NCBI RefSeq assembly: GCF_028769735.1 | Contig: NW_026992293.1 | Location: 62,001-126,000 of the forward strand | Direction: 5' to 3' | Origin: Zonotrichia leucophrys gambelii | Taxonomy: Eukaryota; Chordata; Aves; Passeriformes; Passerellidae | Length of the DNA: 64,000 bases | In this document: piece after piece, positions 1 to 13,840 of the stretch | Layout: every line of letters starts with the position of its first letter | Numbering within the stretch: the stretch's first letter is position 1 | Made by a program: the position numbers and the translations under genes | Notes under the pieces: model-generated | Database searches by the model: none | Told to the model about the DNA's origin: nothing | The model's input: only the letters and a program-made list of their open reading frames with translations

Positions 1-1122
1 TGGTCACCTGGTGGTGGTCACCTGGTGATGGTCACCTGGGCCATCATGGGCGAGGATGGACAGGGGGACACGGGAACACTGGGGAGGAAGAGGAGGAGGA
101 GGATGGCGGGGACAGGGGGATGAAGGTCTTGGAGGACGAGGGTGAGGAGGAGGAGGAGGGTGAAGAAGAGGACGATGAGGAAAAGGAGGGTGAAGAAGAG
201 GAAGAGGAGGATGAAGAGGGTGAAGAAAAGGAGGAGGAGGTTGATGAAGAGAAGGATGAAGAAGATGAAGATGAGGAGGATGAAGAGGATGAAGAAGAGG
301 AGGAATATTAGGGTGGGAGAAGTTTGAAAGGTTCAGATCTGAAGGTCTTGGAGGAGGAGGAGGAGGAAGAAGAAGAGGAGGAGGATGATGGGGACAGGTT
401 GGAGGGGACAGGGGGATGAAGATGAAGAGGAGGGTGAAGAAGAGGAGGATGAGGAAAAGGAGAATGAAGAAGAGGAGGATGAAGAGGGTAAAGAAGAGGA
501 GGAAGAGGATGAAGAGGAGGAGGATGAGGATGGTGGGGACAGGTTGGAGAGGGCAGGGGGATGAGGGTGAGGAGGAGGAGGGTGATGATGAAGAGCAGGA
601 GGAGTTGTTGGGGTTGGAGAAGTTTGAGGGGTTCAGATCTGAAGGTCCTGGAGGAGGAAGAGGAAGATGAGGAGGAAGAGGAAGATGAGGAGGAAGAGGA
701 AGAGGTGAAAGGTGATGGGGAGAGGCCGGAGGCGGGGGAGGAAGAGGAAGAGGAGGAAGGTGGAGACAACGAGGTGAGGTTGGGCTGGTCAGGGCCGAGG
801 GTGGGATGAAGGTCTGGGAGGAAGAGGAGGATGAAGGAAGGTGGAGAAGATGAGGAGGAAGGTGAAGAGGAGGAGGAGGAGGAGGAAGGGGAGGAGGAAG
901 AAGAAGGTGAGGATGATGGAGGAGGTTGGACAGGGAGAAGAAGGAACCTTGGATGAAGGTCTTGGAGAAGGAGGAGGATGAGGAGGATGAAGATGAAGGA
1001 GGGTGGAGGAGATGTGGTGACAATGGATGGGTCAAGGGGCAGGAGGAGGAGGAGGAGGAGGAAGGTCGGATTTCGGGGGAGAACCTTGGGGGTCTCTGCT
1101 CACTCTGGACCTTCTCCTGCAG
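1..1122. repeat. Purine-rich intronic minisatellite left of M1
   Basis: The plus strand is almost pure A/G, built on GAGGAGGAT and GAAGAGGAG units. A higher-order unit containing AGGTTCAGATCTGAAGGTC recurs near 320 and 630. The tract ends in a pyrimidine run and CAG (CTTCTCCTGCAG) at 1111-1122, which I take as the acceptor of the M1 mucin exon, so this is probably intron. Open frames here encode only Glu/Arg/Lys (plus) or Ser/Pro/Leu (minus) simple sequence and are not called as genes. I found no signal-peptide exon, so the M1 start lies left of the window. Confidence 0.7.
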
Positions 1123-4100
1123 CCGCCGTCTTGGGGACAACCAGAGCCCAGGAGAGCTCCAGGAGACCACCATGGACACCAATGGGACCACCATGAAGAT
1201 CACAGAGACCACCCTGAACACCCCAGAGACCCCCACGACCACCCAGGGAGCAGCCCAAGCACCTCATGGACCACCTCGAGCACATCAGGAACCACCACGG
1301 CCAACAGAGAGACCCCACAACCATCACAGGGACCACCACGACCACCTCAGCGACCCCCACAACCATCACAGGGAGCTCCACGACCTCAGGGACCTCCACG
1401 ACCACCCCAGAGATGACATCAACCACCCAGTGACCTCCACGACCTCAGTGACCACCACAACACCTCCTGAGACCTCCCCAACCACCACAGTGGCCACCAC
1501 GACCAACACAGAAACCTCCATGAGCACCTCATGGACCACCCCAACCTCCTCAGGGACCTCCACAACCCCAGGGACCATGAGCACCATCCCGGAGACCTCC
1601 ACGACCATCACAGGGAGCTCCACGACCTCAGGGACCTCCACAACACCTCCTGAGACCACCCCAACCACCCCAGGGACCCCACAACCACCTCAGAGACCAC
1701 CTCAACCACCCCAGTGGCCACCACGACCAACACAGAGACCCCCATGAGCACCTCATGGACCACCCCAACCTCCTCAGGGACTTCCACAACACCAGGAACC
1801 TCCACGACCACCCCAGGGAGCAGCCCAACCACCTCATGGACCACCTCGACCACCTCGGGAACCACCATGACCAACACAGAGACCACCACGACCACGTCAT
1901 GGACCACCCCAACCTCCTCAGGGACCTCCACGAGCACCTCAGGGACCATGAGCACCATCCCGGAGACCTCCACGACCATCACAGGGAGCTCCACGACCTC
2001 AGGGACCTCCACAACACCTCCTGAGACCACCTCGACCACCCAGTGGCCACCACGACCAACACAGAGACCTCCATGAGCACCTCATGGACCACCCCAACCT
2101 CCTCAGGGACCTCCACAACCCAGGGAGCTCCTCGACCACCCCAGGGAGCAGCCCAAGCACCTCATGGACCACCTCGACCACATCAGGAACCACCACGGCC
2201 AACACAGAGACCCCCACAACCATCACAGGGACCCCCACAACCATCACAGGGACCACCACGACCACCTCAGGGAGCTCCACAACCATCACAGGGACCATCC
2301 CGAGCACCTCAAGGAGCTCCACGACCACCCCAGAGGCCACTGCCCCCACCACAGTGACCTCCGCAACCTCAGTGACCCACAACACCTCCTGAGACCACCC
2401 CAACCACTCCAGAGACCCCCACGACCACCCCAGGGAGCAGCCCAACCACCTCATGGTCCACCTCGACCACATCAGGAACCACCACGACCACCTTGGAGTC
2501 CACCACAACCTCCTCAGGATCCTCTACGCCCTCAGAGACCTCCACGATGCCATCAGTGTCCACCCTGACCACCCCAGGGACCTCCACAACCACCTCAGAG
2601 TCCACCACAACCACACCGGTGACCACGACATCTTCCTCAGGGTCCTCCACGACCTCAGAGACCTCCACGATGCCATCAGTGTCCACCACGACCACCCCAG
2701 TGATTTCCACGACCTCAGGGACCACCCCAACCAGCACATGGACCACCACCACCTCCTCAGGGTTCTCCACCACCACCTCAGAGAGCTCCACGACCTCAGT
2801 GATGTCCACCACAACCACCCAGAGACCTCCACAACCTCCTCAGGGTCCACCACAACCACCTTGGGGACACCCACAACCGCACCAGTGACCACCACGACCA
2901 CCCAGTGATTTCCACGACCTCAGGGACCACCACAACCAGCACATGGACCACCACCACCTCCTCAGGGTCCTCCATGACCACCTCAGGGACCACCACAACC
3001 GTCCCAGAGACCACCACGACCACCCCAGTGACCACCACAACCCCTCCAGAGACCACCACCTCCTCAGGGTCCACCACGACCACCTCAGAGACCTCCACGA
3101 CCACATCAGGAAGCTCCACGACCACCCCAGAGACCCCCATGACCACCCCAGGGAGCAGCCCAAGCACCTCATGGACCACCTCGACCACACCAGGAACAAC
3201 CACGACCAACACAGAGACCACCCTGAGCACCTCAGGGACCTCCACAATCTCAGGGACCACCACAACCTCCTCAGGGTCCTCCACGACCATGTCAGGGACA
3301 ACCACCTCAGACACGACCACGACCATCACAGGGAGCTCCACCACCCCAGTGACCTCCACAGGCACCACAGGGACCCCCACAATCTCCCCAGTGACCACCA
3401 CGATCTCCTCAGGCACCTCCACAACCTCCACAGGGTCCTCCACGAGCTCAGAGACCCCACAACCATCACAGGGACCACCACAACCACCTCAGAGAGCTCC
3501 ACAACCATCACAGGGAGCTCCACAACCACACCAGAGATGCCCACGACCACCCCAGTGACCACCACGACCAACACAGGGTCCTCCACGACCCCTCCTAAGA
3601 CCACCCCAACCTCAGGGTCCTCCACAACCACTTCAAGAACACCCACAACCACCCCCGTGACCACCACAACGTCCTCAGGGTCCTCCATGACCTCAGGGAC
3701 CACCCCGACCAGCACATGGACCACCACCACCTCCTCAGGTCCACCACGACCACCTCAGAGTCCACCACAACCGCACCGGTGACCACGACATCTTCCTCAG
3801 CGTTGTCCACGGCCTCAGAGACCTCCACGATGCCATCAGTGTCCACCCTGACCACCCCAGGGACCTCCACAACCTCAGGGACCACCACGACCTCCTCAGG
3901 GTCCACCACGACCACATCTGGGACCTCAATGACCTCAGGGACCACCACGGCCATCCCTGAGACCACCCCGACCACCTCAGGGCCCACCACGACCTCAGTG
4001 ACGTCCAGCACCTCCTCAGGCTCCACCACGACCATGCCAGGGACCTCCGTGACCACCCCAGGGAGCTCCACGACCACATCAGAGACCCCCACGACCACCC

Positions 4101-7100
4101 CAGGAAGCAGCCCAACCACATCAGGAACCACCACGACCACCTCAGAGTCCACCACAACCTTCTCAGGGTCCTCCACGACCTCAGAGACCTCCACGATGCC
4201 ATCAGTGTCCACCACAACCACCCCAGTGATTTCCACGACCTCAGGGACCACCCCAACCAGCACATGGACCACCACGACCACCTCAGAGACCTCCACGACC
4301 TCAGTGACCACCTCAACCACCCCAGAGACCTCCACAACCACCTCAGGATCCACCACAACCACCTTGGGGACACCCACAACTGCACCAGTGACCACCACGA
4401 CCACCCCAGTGATTTCCACGACCTCAGGGACCACCCCAACCAGCACATGGACCACCACCACCTCCTCAGGGACCTCCACCACGCCCACCTCAGGGACCTC
4501 CATGACCACCCCAGTGATGACGTCAACCACCCCAGTGACCTCCACGAGCACCACAGGGACACCCACAATCACCCCAGTGACCACCACGATCTCCTCAGGC
4601 ACCTCCACAACCTTCTCAGGGTCCTCCACAACCTCAGAGACCTCCACGACCATCACAGGGAGCTCCACGACCACACCAGAGACGCCCACGAGCACCCCAT
4701 GGACCACCCCAACCTCCTCAGGGACCTCCACGACCCCTCCTAAGACCCCCCCAACCTCAGGGTCCTCCGCAACCACTTCAAGGACACCCACAACCACCCC
4801 CGTGACCACCACGACCTCCTCAGGCACCTCCACAACCTCAGAGACCTCCACAACCGTCACAGGGAGCTCCACGCCCTCAGGGACCACCCCGACCAGCACA
4901 TGGACCACCACCACCTCCTCAGGCTCCACCACGACCTCCTCAGGGACACCAACAACTGCACCAGTGACCACCACGACGTCCTCAGGGACCACCCTGACCT
5001 CCTCAGGCTCCACCACGACCACTTCTGGGACCTCAACGACCTCAGGGTCCACCACGACCACCTCAGGGACCTCCATGACCACTCCAGTGACCTCCACAAC
5101 CTCAGCCACCACCACGATGACGTCAGCGTCCACCACGACCACCCCAGAGACCCCCACGACCTCAGGGACCTCCACGACCAACACAGAGACCACCACCACC
5201 TCCTCAGGGACCTCCACAGCCGCACCAGTGACCTCCACCACACCCACGACCACCCCAGAGACCACCACGACCACCCCAGAGACCACCACGACCTCCTCAG
5301 GGTCCACCACGACCACCACAGGGACCTCCACGACCAACACAGAGACCACCACCACCTCCTCAGGGACCACCACGACCATCACAGGGACCTCCACAACCAC
5401 CTCAGGAACCACCACAACCTCCTCAGGGTCCACCACAACCACCTCATGGACCACCATGACCACATCAGGAACCACCACGACCACCTCGGAGTCCACCACA
5501 ACCACACGGTGACCACGACATCTTCCTCAGGGTCCTCCACGACCTCAGAGACCTCCACGATGCCATCAGTGTCCACCACGACCACCCAGTGATTTCCACG
5601 ACCTCAGGGACCACCCAACCAGCACATGGACCACCACCACCTCCTCAGAGACCTCCACGACCTCAGTGATGTCCACCACAACACCCCAGGGACCTCCACA
5701 ACCACCTCAGGCTCCACCACAACCACCTTGGGGACACCCACAACTGCACCAGTGACCACCACGACCACCCCTGTGTTTCCACGACCTCAGGGACCACCAC
5801 AACCAGCACATGGACCACCACCAGCTCCTCAGGTACCTCCACGACCACCTTGGAGTCCACCACAACCACACGGTGACCACGACATCTTCCTCAGGGTCCT
5901 CCACAACCTCAGAGACCTCCACGATGCCATCAGTGTCCACCACGACCACCCCAGGGACCTTCACAACCACCTCAGAGTCCTCCACAGCCACCTTGGGGAC
6001 ACCCACAACTGCACCAGTGACCACCACGACCACCACAGGAACCACCACGACCACGTCTGGGACCTCCCCAACCATCTCGGGGACCTCCACGACCTCACCA
6101 GTGACCACCCTGCCCACCTCAGAGCCCACCACGATCTCAGTGACCTCCACCACCTCCTCAGGCTCCACCACAACCATGTCAGGAACAACCACCTCAGAGA
6201 CCACCACGACCACCCCAGTGACCACCACGGCCACCACAGGGACACCCACGACTGTCACAGGGACCATCCCGACCACCACAGAGACCTCCACGACCACCTC
6301 AGGGACCTCCATGACCACCCCAGAGACCACCACAACCACCACAGGGACCATCCCGACCATCACAGGGTCCTCCACGACCACCTCAGGAACCACCACGACC
6401 AACACAGAGACCTCCACAACCACCCCAGTGATCACCACCACCAACACAGAGACCTCCACGAGCACTTCATGGACCACCCCAACCTCCTCAGGGACCTCCA
6501 CGAGCACCTCAGGGACCATGAGCACCATCCCGGAGACCTCCACGACCATCACAGAGCCAACCACAACCATCACAGGGAGCTCCACGACCTCAGGGAGCTC
6601 CACGACCACCCCAGAGATGACACCAACCTCCTCAGAGACCTCCACGACCTCAGTGACCACCACAACACCTCCTGAGACCATCCCAACCACCACAGTGACC
6701 CCACAACCACCTCAGAGACCACCTCAACCACCCCAGTGGCCACCACGACCAACACAGAGACCCCATGAGCACCTCATGGACAACCCCAACCTCCTCAGGG
6801 ACCTCCACAACCCCAGGGAGCTCCACGACCACCCCAGGGAGCAGCCCAAGCACCTCATGGACCACCTCGACCACATCAGGAACCACCACGGCCAACAGAG
6901 AGACCCCCACAACCATCACAGGGTCCTCCACGACCACCTCAGAGACCACCACAACCACCACGGGGACCATCTCGACCACCACAGAGACCTCCACAACCTC
7001 AGTGAACCCCACAATCACGCCAGTGACCACCACGACCAACACAGAGACCTCCACAACCACCTCATGGACCACCACAACCTCCTCAGGGTCCTCCACAACC

Positions 7101-10100
7101 ACCCCAGAGATGACACCAACCTCCTCAGAGACCACCACGACCACCCCAGTGACCTCCACAACCACCCCAGTGACCACCACGACCTCCTCAGGGACCTCCA
7201 CAACCTTCTCAGGGTCCTCCACAACCTCAGAGACCTCCACCACCATCACAGGGAGCTCCACGACCACACCAGAGACGCCCACGACCATCCCAGAGACCAC
7301 CACGACCACCTCAGGGACCACCACGACCACCACAGGGACCACCCCGACCACCCCAGAGACCTCCACGACCACCTCAGGGACCTCCACAACCTCAAGGTCC
7401 ACCACAACCAACACAGGGTCCTCCACGACCACCCCAGTGATTTCCACGACCTCCGGGACCACCCCAACCAGCACATGGACCACCAGCACCTCCTCAGGGT
7501 CCACCACGCCCACCTCAGGGACCTCCACAGCTACACTGGTGACCTCCACCACACCCACGACCACACCAGTGACCACCATGACCACCCCTAAGACCACCAT
7601 GACCTCGTCAGGGTTCTCCACGACCACCACAGGGACCTCCCCAACCATCTCAGGGTCTTCCACAACCACCTCAGAGCCCACCACGACTTCAGTGACGTCC
7701 ACCACCTCCTCAGGCTCCACCACTGCCACCCCAGGGACCTCCGTGACCACCCCAGGGAGCCGCCCAACCACCTCATGGTCCACCTTGACCACATCAGGAA
7801 CCACCACGACCACCTTGGAGTCCACCACAACCTCCTCAGGATCCTCTACGACCTCAGAGACCTCCACGATGACATCGGTGTCCACCCTGACCACCCCAGA
7901 GACCACCACGACCTCCTCAGGCTCCACCACGACCATGTCTGGGACCTCAACAACCTCAGGAGCCACCACGGCCACCCCTGAGACCACCCCGACCACCTCA
8001 GAGACCTCCACAACCATCTCAGGGAGCTCCACCACCTCCTCAGAGTCCACCATGGCCACCTCAGGGACCTCCACGACCACCTCAGAGTCCACCACGACCA
8101 TGTCAGGGACCTCAACCTCCTCAGGGTCCTCCACGGCCTCAGAGACCTCCACGATGACGGCAGTGTCCACCCTGACCACCCCAGGGACCTCCACAACCAC
8201 CTCAGAGACCACCACAACCACCTTGGGGACACCCACAACCGCACCAGTGATCACCACGACCACCCCAGAGACCACCACGACCTCAGGGACCTCCATGACC
8301 ACCCCTAAGACCACCACGACCACCTCAGGGACCACCACGACCACTTCAGGCTCCACCACAACCACATCTGAGACCTCAACCACCGCCGGGTCCACCACGG
8401 CCACCCCTGAGACCACCCCGACCACCACAGGGAGCTCCACCACCACCTTGGGGACCACCTCAACCACTGCAGGTTCCACCACGACCACCTCAGGGACCTC
8501 CACAGCCACACCAGTGACCTCCACCACACCCATGACCACCCCAGTGACCACCATGACCACCCCGAAGACCACCATGACCTCCTCAGGCACCTCCACGACC
8601 ACCACAGGGACCTCCCCAACCATCTCAGGGTCTTCCACAACCACCTCAGAGCCCACCACGACCTCAGTGACGTCCACCACCTCCTCAGGCTCCACCGCTG
8701 CCACCCCAGGGACCTCCGTGACCCCCCCAGGTAGCAGCCCAACCACCTCATGGTCCACCTCGACCACATCAGGAACCACCACTACCACCTTGGAGTCCGC
8801 CACAACCTCCTCAGGATCCTCTACGACCTCAGAGACCTCCACGATGACGTCAGGGTCCACCACGACCACCCCAGGGACCACCACAACCACCTCAGAGACC
8901 ACCACGACCACCTCGGGGTCTCCCACAACCACCTTGGGGACACCCACAACCGCACCAGTGACCACCATGACCACCACAGGAACCACCACAATCTCAGGGA
9001 CCTCCATGACCACCCCAAGACCACCCCGACCACCTCAGGGATCTCCACGACCAACACAGGCTCCACCACAACCACATCTGAGACCTCAATGACCTCAGGG
9101 GCCACCACGGCCACCCCTGAGACCACCACGACCACCTCAGGGACCTCCATGACCACCTTGGGGACCACCTCAACCACCGCAGGGTCCACCACGTCCACCT
9201 CAGGGGCCTCCACAGCCACACCAGTGACCTCCACCACACCCACGACCTCCTCAGGGACCACCATGACCACTCCTAAGACCACCATGACCTCTTCAGGTTC
9301 TGCCACGACCACCACAGGGACCACCCCAACCATCTCAGGTTTCTCCACGACCTCACCAGTGACCACCCTGCCCACCTCAGAGCCCACCACGATCTCAGGG
9401 ACGTCCAGCACCTCCTCAGGCTCCACCTCAACCACCTCAGGGACCTCTGTGGCCACCCCAGAGACCACCACCAGCTCCTCAGGCTCCACCACGACCACCT
9501 CAGGGACCACCACGACCACCCCAGGGAGCTCTACGACCACCCAGAGACCCCCACGACCACCCCAGGGAGCAGCCCAAGCACCTCATGGTCCACCTCGACC
9601 ACATCAGGAACCGCCACGACCACCTTGGAGTCCACCACAACCACACCAGTGACCACAACATCTTCCTCAGGGTCCGCCACGACCTCAGAGACCTCCACGA
9701 CCTCAGTGATGTCCACAACCTCCTCAGGCTCCACCACGACCACATCTGGGACCTCAACAACCTCAGGGACCACCACGACCACCCCAGAGACCTCCACCAC
9801 CACCTCAGGGTCCACCACGACCACCTCAGTGACCTCCACGACCACCCCAGAGACCCCCACGACCTCCTCAGGGACCCCCACAACCACCCCAGTGACCACC
9901 ACGACCACCCTAAGACCACCATGACCTCCTCAGGGTTCTCCACGACCACCACAGGGACCACCCTGCCCGCCTCAGAGCCCACCACGACCTCAGTGACATC
10001 CAGCACCTCCTCAGGCTCCACCACGACCATCACAGGGACCTCCACAACCTCAGGGACCACCACGACCACCCCAGAGACCACCACGACCACCTCAGGGACC

Positions 10101-13100
10101 TCCACCACCACCTCAGGGACCACCACGACCACCTCAGTGACCTCCACGACCACCCCAGAGACCCCCACGACCACCTCGGGGACACCCACAACCAGCACAT
10201 GGACCACCAACACCTCCTCAGGCTCCACCACAACCCCTATGGAGACCTCCACGACCTCATGGACCACCATGACCACCCCCAAGACCACCCTGACCACTCC
10301 AGGGACCTCCACGGCCTCCTCAGGGACCACCACAATCACTCCAGAAACCACCACGACCTCAGAGACCACCACAACCAGCACATGGACCACCACCAGCTCC
10401 TCAGGCTCCACCATGACCACCCCAGTGACCTCCACCACACCACGACCACACCAGTGACCACCATGACCACCCCTAAGACCACCATGACCACCTCAGGGAC
10501 CTCCACAACCACCTCAGGGACCTCCACGACCACCTCAGAGCCCACCACGACCTCAGTGATGTCCAGCACCTCCTCAGGGACCACCACGACCACCCCAGGG
10601 ACCACCACAACCACCTCCTGGACCACCTCAACCACCTCAGGGTCCACCACGACCACCTCAGAGACCACCACGACCTCAGTGATGTCCACCACCTCCTCAG
10701 GCTCCACCATGACCACCTCAGGAACCTCCACAGCCATCTCAGGGAGCTCTACGACCATGCCAGGGACCACCACGACCTCAGGAACCTCCACGCCCACCCC
10801 AGTGACCACCCCAACCACCTCAGTGAGCACCACCACCATCCCAGGGACCTCCACAGCCACCTCTGTGTCCACCACGACCACATCAGCGACCTCAACCACT
10901 TCAGGGACCTCCATGACCACTCCTACGACCACCCCAACCATCCCAGGGACCTCCACAACCTCAGGGACCTCCACAACTCCTCAGGGACACCCACGACCAC
11001 CCCAGAGACCACCACGACCTCAGGGACCTCCACAACCCCTCCAGAGACCACCACGACCTCCTCAGGGCCACCCACGACCACACCTGTGAGTTCCACGACC
11101 TCCTCAGGGACCACCATGGTCACACCAGTGACCACCACGACCACACCAGAGACCTTCACGACCTCCTCAGGGACCACCATGGCCACCTCATGGACCACTC
11201 CAACCACCTCAGGGACCTCCACAACCCACCCAGAGACCCCACGGCCACCTCAGGGACCTCCATGACCTCAATGACTACCACGACCTCCTCAGGGACCACC
11301 ACCACACCGCCAGTGACCGCCACCACCACCCCTAAGACCACCACGACCTCATGGCCCACCACAACCTCCCCATGGACCACCATGACCACCCCTAAGACCC
11401 CCACGGCCACCTCAATGACCTCCACGACCTCCTCAGGGACACCCACGGTCACACCAGTGACCACCACGACCTCCCTAAGACCACCATGACCTCAGGAACC
11501 TCCACGACCATCCCAGTGACCACCACAACCACCTCAGGGACCTCCACGACTACCTCAGGGACCACCCCAACCATGTCAGGGACCACCACGACCACCCAGT
11601 GCCCACCACAATCTCAATGACTTCCACGACCACCACAGGGACCTCCACAACCTTGAGGACCACCACGACCATCCCTGAGACCAGCACGACCACTCCAGAG
11701 ACCTCCACGACCACCCCAGTGACCACCACAACCACCCCAGGGACCACCACGACCACCTCAGGGACCTCCACAACCTCACCAGTGCCCACCACAACCTCAG
11801 GATCCACCACGACCTTCCAGAGACCTCCTCATCCTCAATGACCTCCATGACCCCTCAGGGACCTCCATGACCATCTCAGGGTCTACCATAACCACCCTAA
11901 GACCACCACGACCACACCAGTGACCTCCACCACCTCCTCAGGGTCCACCACGACCTCAGAGACCTCCACGACCACCTCAGGGACCACCACGACCTTCCTG
12001 GAGACCACCACCACCACCTCAGGGACCACCATGACAACCCTAAGAGCACCACGACCACCTCAGGGACCTCCACAACCTTACCAGTGCCCACCACAACCAT
12101 CCCTAAGCCCACCATGACCACCTCAGGGTCTTCCCCGACCACTTCATGGACCTCTACGACCACACCAGTGACCTCCGTCACCTCCTCAGGGACCACCATG
12201 ACCTCAATGACCTCCACGACCACCTCAGGGTCCACCACAACCACCCCAGGGACCACCACCACCACCTCAGGGACCTCCACGACTTTCCCAGAGACCACCA
12301 CGACCTCAGGGACCACCACGACCACCCCAGAGACCTCCACGACCACCTCAGGGCCACTCACGACCACCCCTGTGAGTTCCACGACCTCCTCAGGGACCAC
12401 CATGGCCACCTCAGGGACCTCTCCAACCTCCTCAGGGACCTCCACAACCACCCCAGAGACCCCCACGACCACCTCAGGGACCACCATGACCTCAATGACC
12501 TCCACGACCTTCCCAGAGACCACCACCACACCGCCAGTGACCGCCACCACCACCCCTAAGACCACCACGACCTCATGGCCCACCACAACCTCCCCATGGA
12601 CCACCACGACCACCTCAATGTCCTCCACGACCACCTCAGGGAGCTCCACAACCTCACCAGTGCTCACCACAACCTCAGGATCCACCACAACCCTCCAGAG
12701 ACCTCCACGACCTCAGTGGCCACCACAACCACCCCACAGACCACCACATCCATCTCAGGGACGTCCACAACCTCCGTAGGCTCCACCACCACCGTCCCAG
12801 GGACCTCCACAGCCACCTCTGTGTCCACCACGACCACGTCAGGGACCTCCACAACTTCAGGGACCTCCATGATGACTCCTACGACCACCCCGACCATCCC
12901 AGAGACCTCCCCAACCATCTCATGGACCACCACGACCACCTCAGTGTCCTCCACGAGCGCACCAGTGACCACCACCACCTCCTCGGGGACCACCATGACC
13001 TCAATGACCTCCACAACCACACCAGAGACCACCACGACCACCTCAGGGACCTCCATGACCTCAGTGACCACCACAACCACCCCTGAGACCACCACGACCT

Positions 13101-13840
13101 CAGTGACCACCACCACGACGACCTTCCCAGAGACCACCACCACCTCATGGCCCACCACAACCACCTCAGGGAGCTCCACAACCTCACCAGTGCCCACCAC
13201 CACCTCCTCAGGGACCACCACGACCTTCCCAGAGACCTCCTCAACCTCAATGACCTCCACGACCACCTCAGGGTCCACCATGACCACCCCTAAGACCACC
13301 ACGACCACCCCAGTGACCTCCACCACCTCCTCAGGGTCCACCACTACCTCAATGACCTCCACGACCACCTCAGGGACCACCACGACCTTCCTGGAGACCA
13401 CCACCACCTCATGGACCACCACGACAACCCCTAAGAGCACCACGACCACCTCAGAGACCTCCACAACCTCACCAGTGCCCACCACAACCATCCCTAAGCC
13501 CACCACGACCACCTCAGGGTCTTCCCGACCACTTCATGGACCTCTACGACCACACCAGTGGCCACAACGACCACCCCAGAGACCACCACAACCACCTCAG
13601 GGACCACCACGACCTTGGGGACCACCACAACCACACCAGAGACCCCCACGACCTCAGTGACCACCACCACGACGACCTTCCCCGAGACCACCACAACCTC
13701 ATGGCCCACCACCACCACCTCAGGGACCACCACGACCTCAGGGACCTCCACGACCTTCCCAGAGACCACCACCACCACCACCTCATGGACAACCACCTTG
13801 CTGACCTCCACCACCTCCACCACTGTTCCTCCTCCACCAG
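1123..13840 (+). CDS. M1 PTS (mucin repeat) exon
   Basis: A 12.7 kb exon encoding degenerate Thr/Ser/Pro repeats such as TTTSGTSTTTPETPTTTSG, dense in O-glycosylation sites. Recurring words include ETSTMPSVST, GTTPTSTWTTTTSS, GTPTTAPVTTTT and SGSSTTSETST. The frame slips by -1 about 33 times (-2 once), for example near 1240, 1312, 1420, 1680, 2038, 2120, 2377, 2815, 2901, 3453, 3737, 5507, 5585-5873 (five), 6700, 6761, 9014, 9540, 9907, 10438, 10978, 11240, 11473, 11600, 11818-11895 (three), 12033, 12694 and 13524. At each, an ACCCC-type run is one base short compared with sister repeats. The exon ends CCA G at 13840 in phase 1, which fits the EGF exon. The start phase at 1123 is ambiguous: phase 2 gives an immediate Thr-rich frame, while the sister genes use phase 1. 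Confidence 0.88.

Noticed and set aside
4..1242. Minus-strand frame with poly-Ser, Pro and Leu runs at the left edge
   Set aside because: It is the complement of the polypurine minisatellite and ends inside the M1 exon. I considered it as a mucin on the minus strand, like M4, but it shows no threonine-rich repeat, EGF or splice pattern.
3595..5505. Long minus-strand open frame of Val/Glu/Pro simple sequence (636 codons)
   Set aside because: It is the antisense of M1 Thr codons (ACC to GGT). The frame is open only because the repeat avoids stop complements, and it has no domain, splice or start evidence.
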